From Flavobacteriales bacterium (GTDB lineage: Bacteria; Bacteroidota; Bacteroidia; Flavobacteriales_D; Crocinitomicaceae), in NCBI GenBank assembly GCA_009926905.1, contig RFNX01000219.1, positions 1-7,876 of the forward strand: a stretch of 7,876 nt of DNA, written 5' to 3'. Positions 1-6,676 of the stretch are shown in pieces. The position numbers and the translations under genes were made by a program. How positions within the stretch are numbered: the stretch's first letter is position 1; each line of letters begins with the position of its first letter. The notes under the pieces are model-generated. The model did not search any database and was not told where the DNA came from. It saw nothing but the letters and a program-made list of their open reading frames with translations.

Positions 1-30
1 CCTCAGAATAATTCAACAACTAACAACTAA
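1..30 (+). CDS. possible 3' tail of an upstream gene (partial)
   Basis: Reading frame 1 is open from the window edge and ends at TAA (28-30), giving a short Asn/Thr/Ser-rich tail (PQNNSTTNN). The other two frames are less plausible as a gene end. In other Bacteroidota the gene before gldH is often the PSP1-domain/RicT-like gene, which can end in a low-complexity tail. That identity is only a guess from synteny. Nine codons are too few to name a product. Confidence 0.3.
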   Translation, partial: PQNNSTTNN

Positions 31-38
31 TTTCAAGT

Positions 39-506
39 ATGCGCATCGCTTTATTTTTAATCGGTTTTGTTTTTCTTTTGCAATCGTGCGAGGAAGAAGC
101 ATTGTACAATAAATCTTTTGCATTCAAAGGTCACATTTGGGAACAAAAAGTGAAACCTTCATTCACAATAAATTTAAAAGACACGACAACTTTATACGAT
201 TTCATTATCACTTTAAGAACAACAACGGACTACAAATACAGTAATTTATGGGTTTTCTTGAATACGACGCCTCCTCACGGAAAAACGGTACGTGAACCTT
301 ATGAAATCAAAACAACCTATCCTGACGGTTCGTGGATTGGTAAAAAAACAGGTACAATCGTAGAGCATCAGCTGATATTTAAACGTCGTAAATTACCATT
401 TAAAGGGAAATACAAATTCGTTTTAGAACAAGGAATATCAGAAAAAACAATCGATGAAGTTTTGGATATTTCCTTACGTGTTCAAGTAGTGAAAGAAGGA
501 AATTAG
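39..506 (+). CDS. gldH: gliding motility lipoprotein GldH
   Basis: This 155-aa lipoprotein matches GldH, one of the Gld proteins required for gliding motility in Bacteroidota and linked to the type IX secretion/gliding machinery. The N-terminus is a short lipoprotein signal with lipobox LQSC and lipidated Cys17. Family-like segments follow in order: a YKYSNLWVF block near residues 65-73, DGSWIGKKTG near 96-105, FKGKYKFVLEQG near 121-132 and an ISLRV segment near 144-148. The length is typical of GldH. ATG at 39 is chosen because it places the signal peptide correctly. No Shine-Dalgarno sequence is visible, which is normal in this phylum. The stop is 1 nt before the next start, so the two genes are probably cotranscribed. 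The presence of gldH does not prove gliding: non-gliding relatives also keep gld genes, and the rest of the set is outside the window. Confidence 0.88.
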   Translation: MRIALFLIGFVFLLQSCEEEALYNKSFAFKGHIWEQKVKPSFTINLKDTTTLYDFIITLRTTTDYKYSNLWVFLNTTPPHGKTVREPYEIKTTYPDGSWIGKKTGTIVEHQLIFKRRKLPFKGKYKFVLEQGISEKTIDEVLDISLRVQVVKEGN

Positions 507-507
507 A

Positions 508-993
508 ATGCGATTTAGAAAATTGACCATAGAAGAATTGACTGCTCTCGAACCCGAGTTGAAACAGTTTTTGATTCTCAATGAAATCTACGGAGACGAT
601 TGGGAAAAACTAAATCAAGAAAATCCAGAAAAAGCGCAATCGCTTGTCGATATTTTTAGTGACAATGTGTTGGATAAAGTCTATTACAAAATCGATTTTT
701 TAGAAAAAAGAGCTTCAAATGCATTTAGTGTTTTTTCTTTGACAGAATCGGCTGTAGAAACCATAACAATTCAATCAAAATCTGAAGCAATTGAATTATT
801 AACGAACGAACAAATCGAAAAAGCTCTCAATCAACATTTGGCTGCATTGGAAATCTTTTGCGGAACAAAAAAAATTGAAACTACTAAGTCAGATGAAGTA
901 TTTAAACTCATTCAATCAGAATGTGATTTAAGTACTTACGATGTTTGGCACAGTTTTTCGTCATTCCTTGATCAACTTAAAAATTCAAATTAA
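508..993 (+). CDS. DUF6495-like cytoplasmic protein
   Basis: A 161-aa soluble protein without signal peptide or membrane segment. It resembles the DUF6495 family of small Bacteroidota proteins with unknown function. The resemblance lies in the N-terminal RKLTIEELTALEPELKQFL-type helix and the DDWEKL...P..A....DIFSDNVLDKV stretch at about residues 30-57. It is predicted to be mostly helical and acidic. The start follows the gldH stop after one base, and AAGGA at 496-500 sits 7 nt upstream. That is an unusually good Shine-Dalgarno match for this phylum, although the same bases encode the end of GldH. The tight linkage suggests cotranscription with gldH, but nothing in the sequence shows a motility role. 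The family assignment is from memory of the motif pattern and is moderately sure. The biochemical function is unknown. Confidence 0.7.
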   Translation: MRFRKLTIEELTALEPELKQFLILNEIYGDDWEKLNQENPEKAQSLVDIFSDNVLDKVYYKIDFLEKRASNAFSVFSLTESAVETITIQSKSEAIELLTNEQIEKALNQHLAALEIFCGTKKIETTKSDEVFKLIQSECDLSTYDVWHSFSSFLDQLKNSN

Positions 994-999
994 CTACCT

Positions 1000-2031
1000 A
1001 TGAAAACATCTATTACACTTTTAGCAGCTTGTTTCTTAACGATTAATGCATTTGCAACAGAACTAAATTACAAATGGAAAGCAGGTGCAGCCTACGCTTT
1101 TGGGGCAACAATCACCGATAATATTTCAATGTCGATGATGGGAATTGAATCCCAAGACAAGTATTTAACAACCGTTGATTTTGTGCTTGCCATAAGCGCT
1201 GTAGATGCAGAAGGTGACGCAACTGGAACATTGTATTTGACAAATTTCAATGTTAAAAACTCAAAAGGGATAAGCGTTGCTTCCATTTTAAATGTTCCTA
1301 AAAATGCCATTAAAAGTGAAGTGAAAGTAGATAAAAAAGGAAATTTTACCTTTTTGAAAAAAGTTTATTTGGTAACAACACCTACATCTAACGTTTTGGT
1401 GTATGGAAATGCAAACGATCATGGAGCTAGCGCAGGTGCAGAAGTGGATGGCGAAAAAGTTGACGTATATGCTGAATTTGATCCTAAAACTGGAAAAATG
1501 AAAGCTGGTTATTCCGTAACAACAGTGAAAACTCCTAAAAAAGTAACAGTTAAAGAAAATGAAGAAAGCGATGAAATTGACATCATACCTTATGATTTAT
1601 TACAATTTTTGATCTTACCTGAAGGAGATGTGAAGCAAAACGAAGAAATCACTGTTAGAGCAGGAATGTACACAGTAAATGAAAAAATAAAAACATTAAC
1701 TGCCACTCAAGCGGTAATTGGTGAGACTATCCGAACGGATAAAAATGCAGATATGTTTGAAGGAAACGCGAATGCAAAAGATGAAGATGGAAATTCCACA
1801 ATGGAAATTGATAATTTCGGCGGCACAAGTCAAATGGATTTAGACAGTGAAGACCAAGCTGCTTTAGGTACAATGAACGCAATGGCACCATCTATTTCAG
1901 GTGAATTATTGAGCACTTTTGATGTTACAAATGGAATGTTCATCAATTCGAATGGAGTGCTTACTACAACTATTGATGCAATGGGATTAAAGATGACTGT
2001 TGTGAGCAATTTTAGTATTCGAAAAAAATAA
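1000..2031 (+). CDS. secreted protein of unknown function (possibly DUF6263-like)
   Basis: A 343-aa exported protein. Residues 1-19 form a Sec signal peptide with a likely SPase I site after AFA19. An internal LAAC at residues 8-11 looks like a lipobox, but it lies too near the N-terminus and hydrophobic residues continue past it. The mature protein appears beta-rich, with repeated Asp/Gly turns, an acidic lysine/glutamate linker at about 178-195 and no catalytic motif I can name. Its pattern (YKWKAGAAY at the mature N-terminus, then VDKKGNFTF near 110-118) is reminiscent of DUF6263-type Bacteroidota periplasmic or surface proteins, but this is tentative. It starts 6 nt after the previous stop, so it probably belongs to the gldH operon. 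A weak hairpin and T run follow its stop. It is a real gene on codon pattern, signal peptide and tight spacing. Confidence 0.72.
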   Translation: MKTSITLLAACFLTINAFATELNYKWKAGAAYAFGATITDNISMSMMGIESQDKYLTTVDFVLAISAVDAEGDATGTLYLTNFNVKNSKGISVASILNVPKNAIKSEVKVDKKGNFTFLKKVYLVTTPTSNVLVYGNANDHGASAGAEVDGEKVDVYAEFDPKTGKMKAGYSVTTVKTPKKVTVKENEESDEIDIIPYDLLQFLILPEGDVKQNEEITVRAGMYTVNEKIKTLTATQAVIGETIRTDKNADMFEGNANAKDEDGNSTMEIDNFGGTSQMDLDSEDQAALGTMNAMAPSISGELLSTFDVTNGMFINSNGVLTTTIDAMGLKMTVVSNFSIRKK

Positions 2032-2067
2032 TTAAAACAAGTTTAATTCAAAAGGCATCTTTTTTTT
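2030..2067 (+). terminator. weak candidate terminator after the gldH operon
   Basis: A perfect 7-bp but all-A/T stem, AATTAAA (2030-2036) with TTTAATT (2042-2048), closes a 5-nt loop directly at the stop codon. A second small stem, AAAAG (2050-2054) with CTTTT (2059-2063), runs into a T tract (2059-2067). Neither stem is GC-rich, so folding would be weak. The T tract also overlaps the -33 box of the next promoter. Termination here is inferred from position more than from stem strength. Confidence 0.3.
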
Positions 2068-2095
2068 GATTATTTCGTATTAAAACTTAAATTTG
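2066..2095 (+). promoter_or_regulatory. Bacteroidota-type promoter (TTG -33, TAAATTTG -7)
   Basis: TTG at 2066-2068 is followed after 19 nt by TAAATTTG at 2088-2095. This fits the Bacteroidota primary-sigma consensus (TTG, about 19 nt, TAnnTTTG) exactly. Transcription should start a few bases downstream, near 2100, leaving a leader of about 20-25 nt before the ATG at 2125. It would drive the lipoprotein gene and the downstream amidotransferase-like gene. The assignment is by consensus only. Confidence 0.65.
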
Positions 2096-2124
2096 TTAGA
2101 CAATAAAACTTAATTACTCAAAAA

Positions 2125-2778
2125 ATGAGACTATTAACCAAATTATTTTTCCTTTTTACTGTATTTTTCGCTGTCAGTTCTTGTATTGAACACGAGGTTA
2201 TTCCACCACCAGTAAATAAGCTTGACCTAAATGCAACATTCGTTGGATATGTGAACGGAACACAAATTGAGTTTACGCAAAATGTAGAAGGATACAAAGG
2301 TGAATCAAGTAAAAGGGATTCTATCTTAAACTCTCCGGACTTATCCAAAATGCTTTATATTTCAGAAATGAGGTCACCTTACAATCAAAGAGCTGTAAAG
2401 TTAACTTTAGGCGCACTTGGTTGGGATGCATCTGCTAATACTGAGCCAACACTTACTATGTTTAACGATTTTAACTTAAGTAATTCCGCAGTTGCTTTAC
2501 CGTTCAAAAATTGGAGTACATTTACAAATCCAGTAAGTGATGTTGGTGTTCAATTTGAATACACCGATCAAAGTGGAAACATTTGGATTTCACGTCAATC
2601 TGATTTAGGACAAACTGCAACTTTTACTTTGATCAAACAAGCTTCTGATAATACTGGAGATTATTCGTTATTTGAAGCAAATTTCAGCTGTAAAGTTTGG
2701 AGATATAATGTTCAAACGCAGTTGGATGAATCTCTAAATGTCTCTAACGCAAAACTAAGAGCTTGGTTCAAAAATTAA
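2125..2778 (+). CDS. putative lipoprotein, unknown function
   Basis: A 217-aa protein with a classic lipoprotein signal: Arg/Lys at the N-terminus, a Phe/Leu-rich core, then VSSC with lipidated Cys20 and a Pro-rich spacer (PPP at 27-29). The remainder looks like a small beta-sandwich, with alternating hydrophobic strands, aromatic residues and no recognisable enzyme motif. The mature part has one further Cys (Cys189) and ends in a strand-like NAKLRAWFKN. I do not recognise the family. The pattern resembles many short Bacteroidota outer-membrane lipoproteins that fold as a single domain. It has its own strong promoter and is 20 nt upstream of the next gene on the same strand, so the two are probably cotranscribed. 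That makes it a candidate functional neighbour, although their predicted cell compartments differ. Confidence 0.75.
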   Translation: MRLLTKLFFLFTVFFAVSSCIEHEVIPPPVNKLDLNATFVGYVNGTQIEFTQNVEGYKGESSKRDSILNSPDLSKMLYISEMRSPYNQRAVKLTLGALGWDASANTEPTLTMFNDFNLSNSAVALPFKNWSTFTNPVSDVGVQFEYTDQSGNIWISRQSDLGQTATFTLIKQASDNTGDYSLFEANFSCKVWRYNVQTQLDESLNVSNAKLRAWFKN

Positions 2779-2798
2779 TTGAACGAACGAATTAGTTA

Positions 2799-3485
2799 AT
2801 GAGTGTTGTACTCAAAATAGCTATCATTGGGGATTATAACTTCACGTTTAATTCTCATCACGCGACCAATTTATCGTTGGATCATTCTGCTAATTTCTTA
2901 GAAATCGAAGTTAATTATTACTGGATTCGTGTGAGTGAAGCCGTACAACATAAACCCGTTTATTTCGAGCAATTTGATGGAGTATGGGTTGCACCTGGCT
3001 CCTTTCAGAATTTATTTTTTCTCAATGGAATTTTCAAGGCAATCACTTCCAGAAAAATTCCTGTTTTAATAACCGGTGAAGCCTTTAAATTTTTTATGGA
3101 TTATTTAATTCTCACCAACAATTTAAACGCAAATGGAGAAAAGTTAATTTCTGATAACTTGGTTTCTGGAAATCAATTTGAACGCGTTTCAATACACCCA
3201 CAATCTAAGAATTTCGATAAACTGTATGAAAACTTTAGCAATACAGAATTGACTTCTTCTCGTTTCAGCCTTTATCCTCAATTAATTCAGCAGTTAAACG
3301 GGACTGTAATTGACATCGAAGCAAACAATCAATTTGAAGATCCAGAAATAATCAGTTTAAATGGACATCCTTTCTTTGTTGTTTGTGCTTTTTGTCCACA
3401 AATTTCATCTACAAGAGATATTCCTCATCCGATTATTTATACATTCCTTAAAATGTCAAGAGAACGCAACCAATCAAATTTGTAA
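2799..3485 (+). CDS. CTP synthase C-terminal region-related protein, apparently catalytically inactive class I glutamine amidotransferase-like
   Basis: This 228-aa protein corresponds to the glutamine amidotransferase half of CTP synthase without the synthase domain. It matches a known stand-alone group named after the CTP synthase C-terminal region. Supporting motifs are the KIAIIGDYN start (6-14), FDGVWVAPGS (59-68), IPVLITGEAF (87-96), RFSLYP (155-160) and GHPFFVVCAFCPQISSTRDIPHP (189-211). In active CTP synthase the corresponding positions hold a GTC nucleophile and an FHPE motif. Here the nucleophile Cys is replaced by Gly93, the His by Cys199 and the Glu by Gln201. Glutamine hydrolysis is therefore unlikely, and a binding, sensing or other chemistry role is possible. 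There is no signal peptide, so it should be cytoplasmic. It follows the lipoprotein gene by 20 nt and overlaps the convergent helicase gene at its 3' end by 12 nt. The physiological role is unknown. Confidence 0.75.
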   Translation: MSVVLKIAIIGDYNFTFNSHHATNLSLDHSANFLEIEVNYYWIRVSEAVQHKPVYFEQFDGVWVAPGSFQNLFFLNGIFKAITSRKIPVLITGEAFKFFMDYLILTNNLNANGEKLISDNLVSGNQFERVSIHPQSKNFDKLYENFSNTELTSSRFSLYPQLIQQLNGTVIDIEANNQFEDPEIISLNGHPFFVVCAFCPQISSTRDIPHPIIYTFLKMSRERNQSNL

Positions 3486-6400
3486 TAATTCCTGCGTTTC
3501 TGTGTAGTACAAATAACTCAAAACGTCACAATTAAACATTTCCTTCAAGATTGAATTGTAATTGGTAATTTGAAATTGATGTTGCAATTTTTCCTTTCCT
3601 GTTTTGAAATCGATAACAATCAATTCATTTTCTCTCACTAAAATCTTATCTGGCCGCTTCGCATCTTCCATTTCTACCAAAATTAATTCTTCATTGATAA
3701 ACTCTTTGACGTCTTTCAAAATTCCTTTTTGTTCCGCGCAATCAAAAAACTGAAGTGCTTTTTCTTCCAGCAAATCGCGGTTATTTGTGTCCAATAATCC
3801 TTCTTTAATCAATTGTGCCAATTGACTTTCAACCTCGGATTTCGAATTGCATTTAGCCATTAATACGTGGAAATTATTTCCAAAATTAATCTCTGATTGA
3901 TCCAATTCTACTTCTGTTGTATTCAATTTACGAAACACAATATCTGGATACCACAATCGATCGCTGAATTCTCCAGGCAAATAGAAATGATCTTCTTTTT
4001 TGGCTTCTGCACCAACGCGCATTTTTTCTTCACCTGAAATAAAAATGGCTTCATTCATCTCACCAACTTCGTTTGCAATTTCAACAATTTCATCGTGAAA
4101 CAGTTTACCAATTCCGTCTTTAAAATAATTAAATGCATACAAGCGTTCAATCGGTCGCGTTAGCGCAACGTAGCACAAATTCAACTTATCCAAGAAAATC
4201 AATTCTTCTTCTTGTTGCGCAAACGTTGCCAATTCTGTGATTTTATTTTTACTGGAAACGTGGCTATAAATAATTTTATCGCCTACTTCAACAAGGAATT
4301 TTGAATTATTTCGAATTTTAATATCAAAATCTAATGAAGGAATAATCACAACAGGAAATTCCAATCCTTTCGATTTGTGAATGGTCATAATTTTCACTGC
4401 CTTATTTGAATCAGGCATCTGAAGTGAAATAACCGATTTTTTATCTTCAAAATAATCTAAAAAGTAACCCAAATCGGAACGCTTGTTTGACTGAAAATCA
4501 AAAATCACGTCCAAAAAATGGTGCAAATATGGATTTTCTGTTTCTTTCCAATGCATCATTTCAACGAACTTTCCAGCTAAATCATAGATGTTTTCATAGG
4601 AAACGAAGAATTTACTTTCGCCTTCAAAATAATCTTCGATGAAGCGCGCATCGCTAAAATCTCTGAAAGTTGTTCCATTTGGAAGCGTAACATTTTCAAA
4701 ATAACTCAAGTATTTTTCAATGCTTCCATTCGGGGTAAGGCGCATGTACAGTTCAGCAAATCGCTTGATTTCCGTTTTCTTTGAAGGGAAAGCACGACGT
4801 TTCAAATACGAAACTAATAATTGTACTTGAGCATCTTTTCCTACCAAAAGTGATTCTTGCGAAACCACCTCAATCCCTGCATCTGTGAGCGCATTCGCAA
4901 TTTGGCTTCCTTCTTTATTTTTAGCTGTTAGAATGCAAATATCTCCACGTTGAAAATCGTCTTCATCACATTTTTGAATCACCGATTTGATGTTTTCCAT
5001 CATATCTTCAAAATCAATCTTTCCAAGTCTGGAAACAACTTTCACAAAACCTTCTTTTTTCGATTTAGGATTTTGAGAAATTGAATTGTAAAACGATTGC
5101 GAACGTTCACTTAACTTAGGTTTTAAAGCTTCAAAAAACGTATTGTTAAAATCAACGATTTCTTTCGCTGATCGGTAATTATCTTCTAAATCAATCTTCT
5201 TTCCGCGCATCGAAAAATACTCCGAACGATTTTGAATAAAAGCATCATTTTCAGGATTGTAAATAGTTGGCAAGGCGACAAATTGATCTGCAATTCCATT
5301 ATTAAAACGATAAATCGATTGTTTGGCATCGCCCACAATTAAATCGCGTCTGTTATTAGACAACGATTCGTGCATTAAGGGTATCAAATTCAGCCATTGC
5401 AAACGTGACGTATCTTGAAACTCATCCAATAAAAAATGTTCCAAACGCGTGCCCAAACGTTCATAAATATAGGGCGCCTCTTCCCCACTCACTAAATGAC
5501 TGATTAATTTATTGAACTCTGAAATACGAATCAATTGTTCGTTGTCTCGAATTTCATTCAAAGCCGTTCCAATGAATTGCAAAAGCGCCATATTGAAGAA
5601 ATTCGCAATGTATTTTTGCAAGACCAAATAACTTGGGTAAGTTCGAATATACAAGTCATTTGCAGTTAAAATTGCATCTGCTAATTCTGCTGGAAAATAC
5701 TTCTTTTCATCCGGCGAACAACCTTTTATAACGGTATCACTGAATAACTCTCCGTTCGTTTTCGGAATAGGAATGCTGTCAATACCGTTTACTGCTAAAA
5801 GAGCTTTTTCACTTGTTTTACCACCAGGCAGAGAACTAGCGTCTAAATTCATTGAAATAAACAATTCTCCAACTGCTTTAATGTTAAAAATTAGTGCGTC
5901 TTTCATTACGTTTAAATCAGAACGCAATTCTTCATAAGCTGTTTCGTCCAACTGCAATTCCATCAATTTCGCAACCATTTCTTGATTGCGTTCTGAACTC
6001 AAAATCATTGCAAATTCCACTAATTGACGTTTGAAATCCCAACGAGCGCCTTCTTCTAAATTCGTTTTGGCGTAGCGCGTCATTAATTTCGTCAATTTCT
6101 CTTCATTATCGAAACCCAATTTACTCATCAATAAATCAACGACATCTTCCACTAATTTTCGTTCGTCCAAATTGATTTCAAAATCGCCAGGCAAATCCAA
6201 ATCGCGGCTAAAAGAACGAATCAATCGCAAATTAAATTTATCAATTGTAGAAACATGAAAATCTTCGTATCCGTGAAGGATGTCGGCCAAAGCAAATTCA
6301 CAGCGTTTCTTGAGTGTCAATTCATCCATTTTCAAGGAACTCATTAACGTTTGCATCATCGATTCAAGTTTCTTTTGCGAACCGTCAAAACGTACAATTC

Positions 6401-6617
6401 CATCCAAGGTTTCAATGATTCTGTTCTTCATTTCCAATGCAGCTTTGTTCGTAAAAGTCATTGCCACAATGGACTTATATTTGGAACGATTGCCATTTTC
6501 GCCCAATAATATTTTTAGGTATTCCAAAACAAGTTGATGCGTTTTTCCACTTCCTGCAGATGCATTCAAAACCATCAATGGAAAGGTTTCTCTATCTAAT
6601 TCTTCTATTTTGCTCAA
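3474..6617 (-). CDS. AddA/RecB-like UvrD-family helicase-nuclease
   Basis: A 1047-aa ATP-dependent helicase-exonuclease for processing DNA double-strand ends, which feeds RecA-dependent repair. All SF1A helicase motifs are visible: Walker A ASAGSGKT (19-26), motif Ia AMTFTNKAALEMK (52-64), motif II LLDEFQDTS (396-404), motif III VGDAKQSIYRF (428-438), motif IV EDNYRS (478-483), motif V IMTIHKSKGLEFPVV (743-757) and motif VI YVALTRPIERLY (816-827). The C-terminus has a PD-(D/E)XK nuclease core: His917 in GNNFH, Asp990 in RPDKIL, the IDFKTG motif (Asp1003, Lys1005), then Gln1016 and Tyr1020. The only start giving full length is TTG at 6617. An in-frame TAA lies at 6629-6627 and the first ATG is residue 15, four residues before Walker A. 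Length is near normal for Bacteroidota AddA-like proteins. No AddB-type partner gene adjoins it here. It diverges from the MbnP gene, with 59 nt between. Confidence 0.9.
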   Translation of the reverse strand: MSKIEELDRETFPLMVLNASAGSGKTHQLVLEYLKILLGENGNRSKYKSIVAMTFTNKAALEMKNRIIETLDGIVRFDGSQKKLESMMQTLMSSLKMDELTLKKRCEFALADILHGYEDFHVSTIDKFNLRLIRSFSRDLDLPGDFEINLDERKLVEDVVDLLMSKLGFDNEEKLTKLMTRYAKTNLEEGARWDFKRQLVEFAMILSSERNQEMVAKLMELQLDETAYEELRSDLNVMKDALIFNIKAVGELFISMNLDASSLPGGKTSEKALLAVNGIDSIPIPKTNGELFSDTVIKGCSPDEKKYFPAELADAILTANDLYIRTYPSYLVLQKYIANFFNMALLQFIGTALNEIRDNEQLIRISEFNKLISHLVSGEEAPYIYERLGTRLEHFLLDEFQDTSRLQWLNLIPLMHESLSNNRRDLIVGDAKQSIYRFNNGIADQFVALPTIYNPENDAFIQNRSEYFSMRGKKIDLEDNYRSAKEIVDFNNTFFEALKPKLSERSQSFYNSISQNPKSKKEGFVKVVSRLGKIDFEDMMENIKSVIQKCDEDDFQRGDICILTAKNKEGSQIANALTDAGIEVVSQESLLVGKDAQVQLLVSYLKRRAFPSKKTEIKRFAELYMRLTPNGSIEKYLSYFENVTLPNGTTFRDFSDARFIEDYFEGESKFFVSYENIYDLAGKFVEMMHWKETENPYLHHFLDVIFDFQSNKRSDLGYFLDYFEDKKSVISLQMPDSNKAVKIMTIHKSKGLEFPVVIIPSLDFDIKIRNNSKFLVEVGDKIIYSHVSSKNKITELATFAQQEEELIFLDKLNLCYVALTRPIERLYAFNYFKDGIGKLFHDEIVEIANEVGEMNEAIFISGEEKMRVGAEAKKEDHFYLPGEFSDRLWYPDIVFRKLNTTEVELDQSEINFGNNFHVLMAKCNSKSEVESQLAQLIKEGLLDTNNRDLLEEKALQFFDCAEQKGILKDVKEFINEELILVEMEDAKRPDKILVRENELIVIDFKTGKEKLQHQFQITNYNSILKEMFNCDVLSYLYYTETQELLQI

Positions 6618-6676
6618 AATCGATTTTTATATTTTAAAGATAGAAAATTAAGTCCAAAAAGAGTTAAATTTGTAAT
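6618..6676. promoter_or_regulatory. divergent promoter region between the helicase and mbnP genes
   Basis: Only 59 nt separate the two divergent starts, so both promoters must lie here or inside the genes. On the minus strand, TATCTTTA is a near match to the -7 consensus TAnnTTTG, but no TTG sits at the expected distance (the nearest is 12 nt upstream). The helicase promoter is therefore not convincingly located. The plus-strand -7 element is described separately. No operator-like palindrome stands out. Confidence 0.4.
6665..6672 (+). promoter_or_regulatory. -7 element TAAATTTG immediately upstream of mbnP
   Basis: TAAATTTG is a perfect match to the Bacteroidota -7 consensus and identical to the element before the lipoprotein gene at 2125. 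It ends only 4 nt before the ATG at 6677, so the predicted transcription start would fall at or just before the start codon, giving a leaderless or nearly leaderless mRNA. No TTG is present 19 nt upstream (6643-6645 is not TTG), so the -33 half is missing or needs an activator. Confidence 0.4.

Noticed and set aside
1021..1032. LAAC at residues 8-11 of the secreted protein read as a lipobox
   Set aside because: The Cys would come after too short a hydrophobic core, and hydrophobic residues continue to a good SPase I site (AFA) at residue 19.
1092..1310. Minus-strand open frame of 72 codons inside the secreted-protein gene
   Set aside because: It lies wholly within a well-supported plus-strand gene, has no promoter or family resemblance, and is a frame shadow.
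2118..2348. Minus-strand open frame of 76 codons over the start of the lipoprotein gene
   Set aside because: It is antisense to a lipoprotein signal peptide with a clear promoter, and its translation resembles no known protein.
2774..2798. Imperfect A/T inverted repeat (TAATT/AATTA) between the lipoprotein and the amidotransferase-like gene
   Set aside because: The stem is only about 5 bp, without G/C pairs or a T run, so it is not a credible terminator or operator.
6280..6537. Plus-strand open frame of 85 codons inside the helicase gene
   Set aside because: It is antisense to conserved helicase motif Ia and adjacent helices, so it is a shadow of the real gene.
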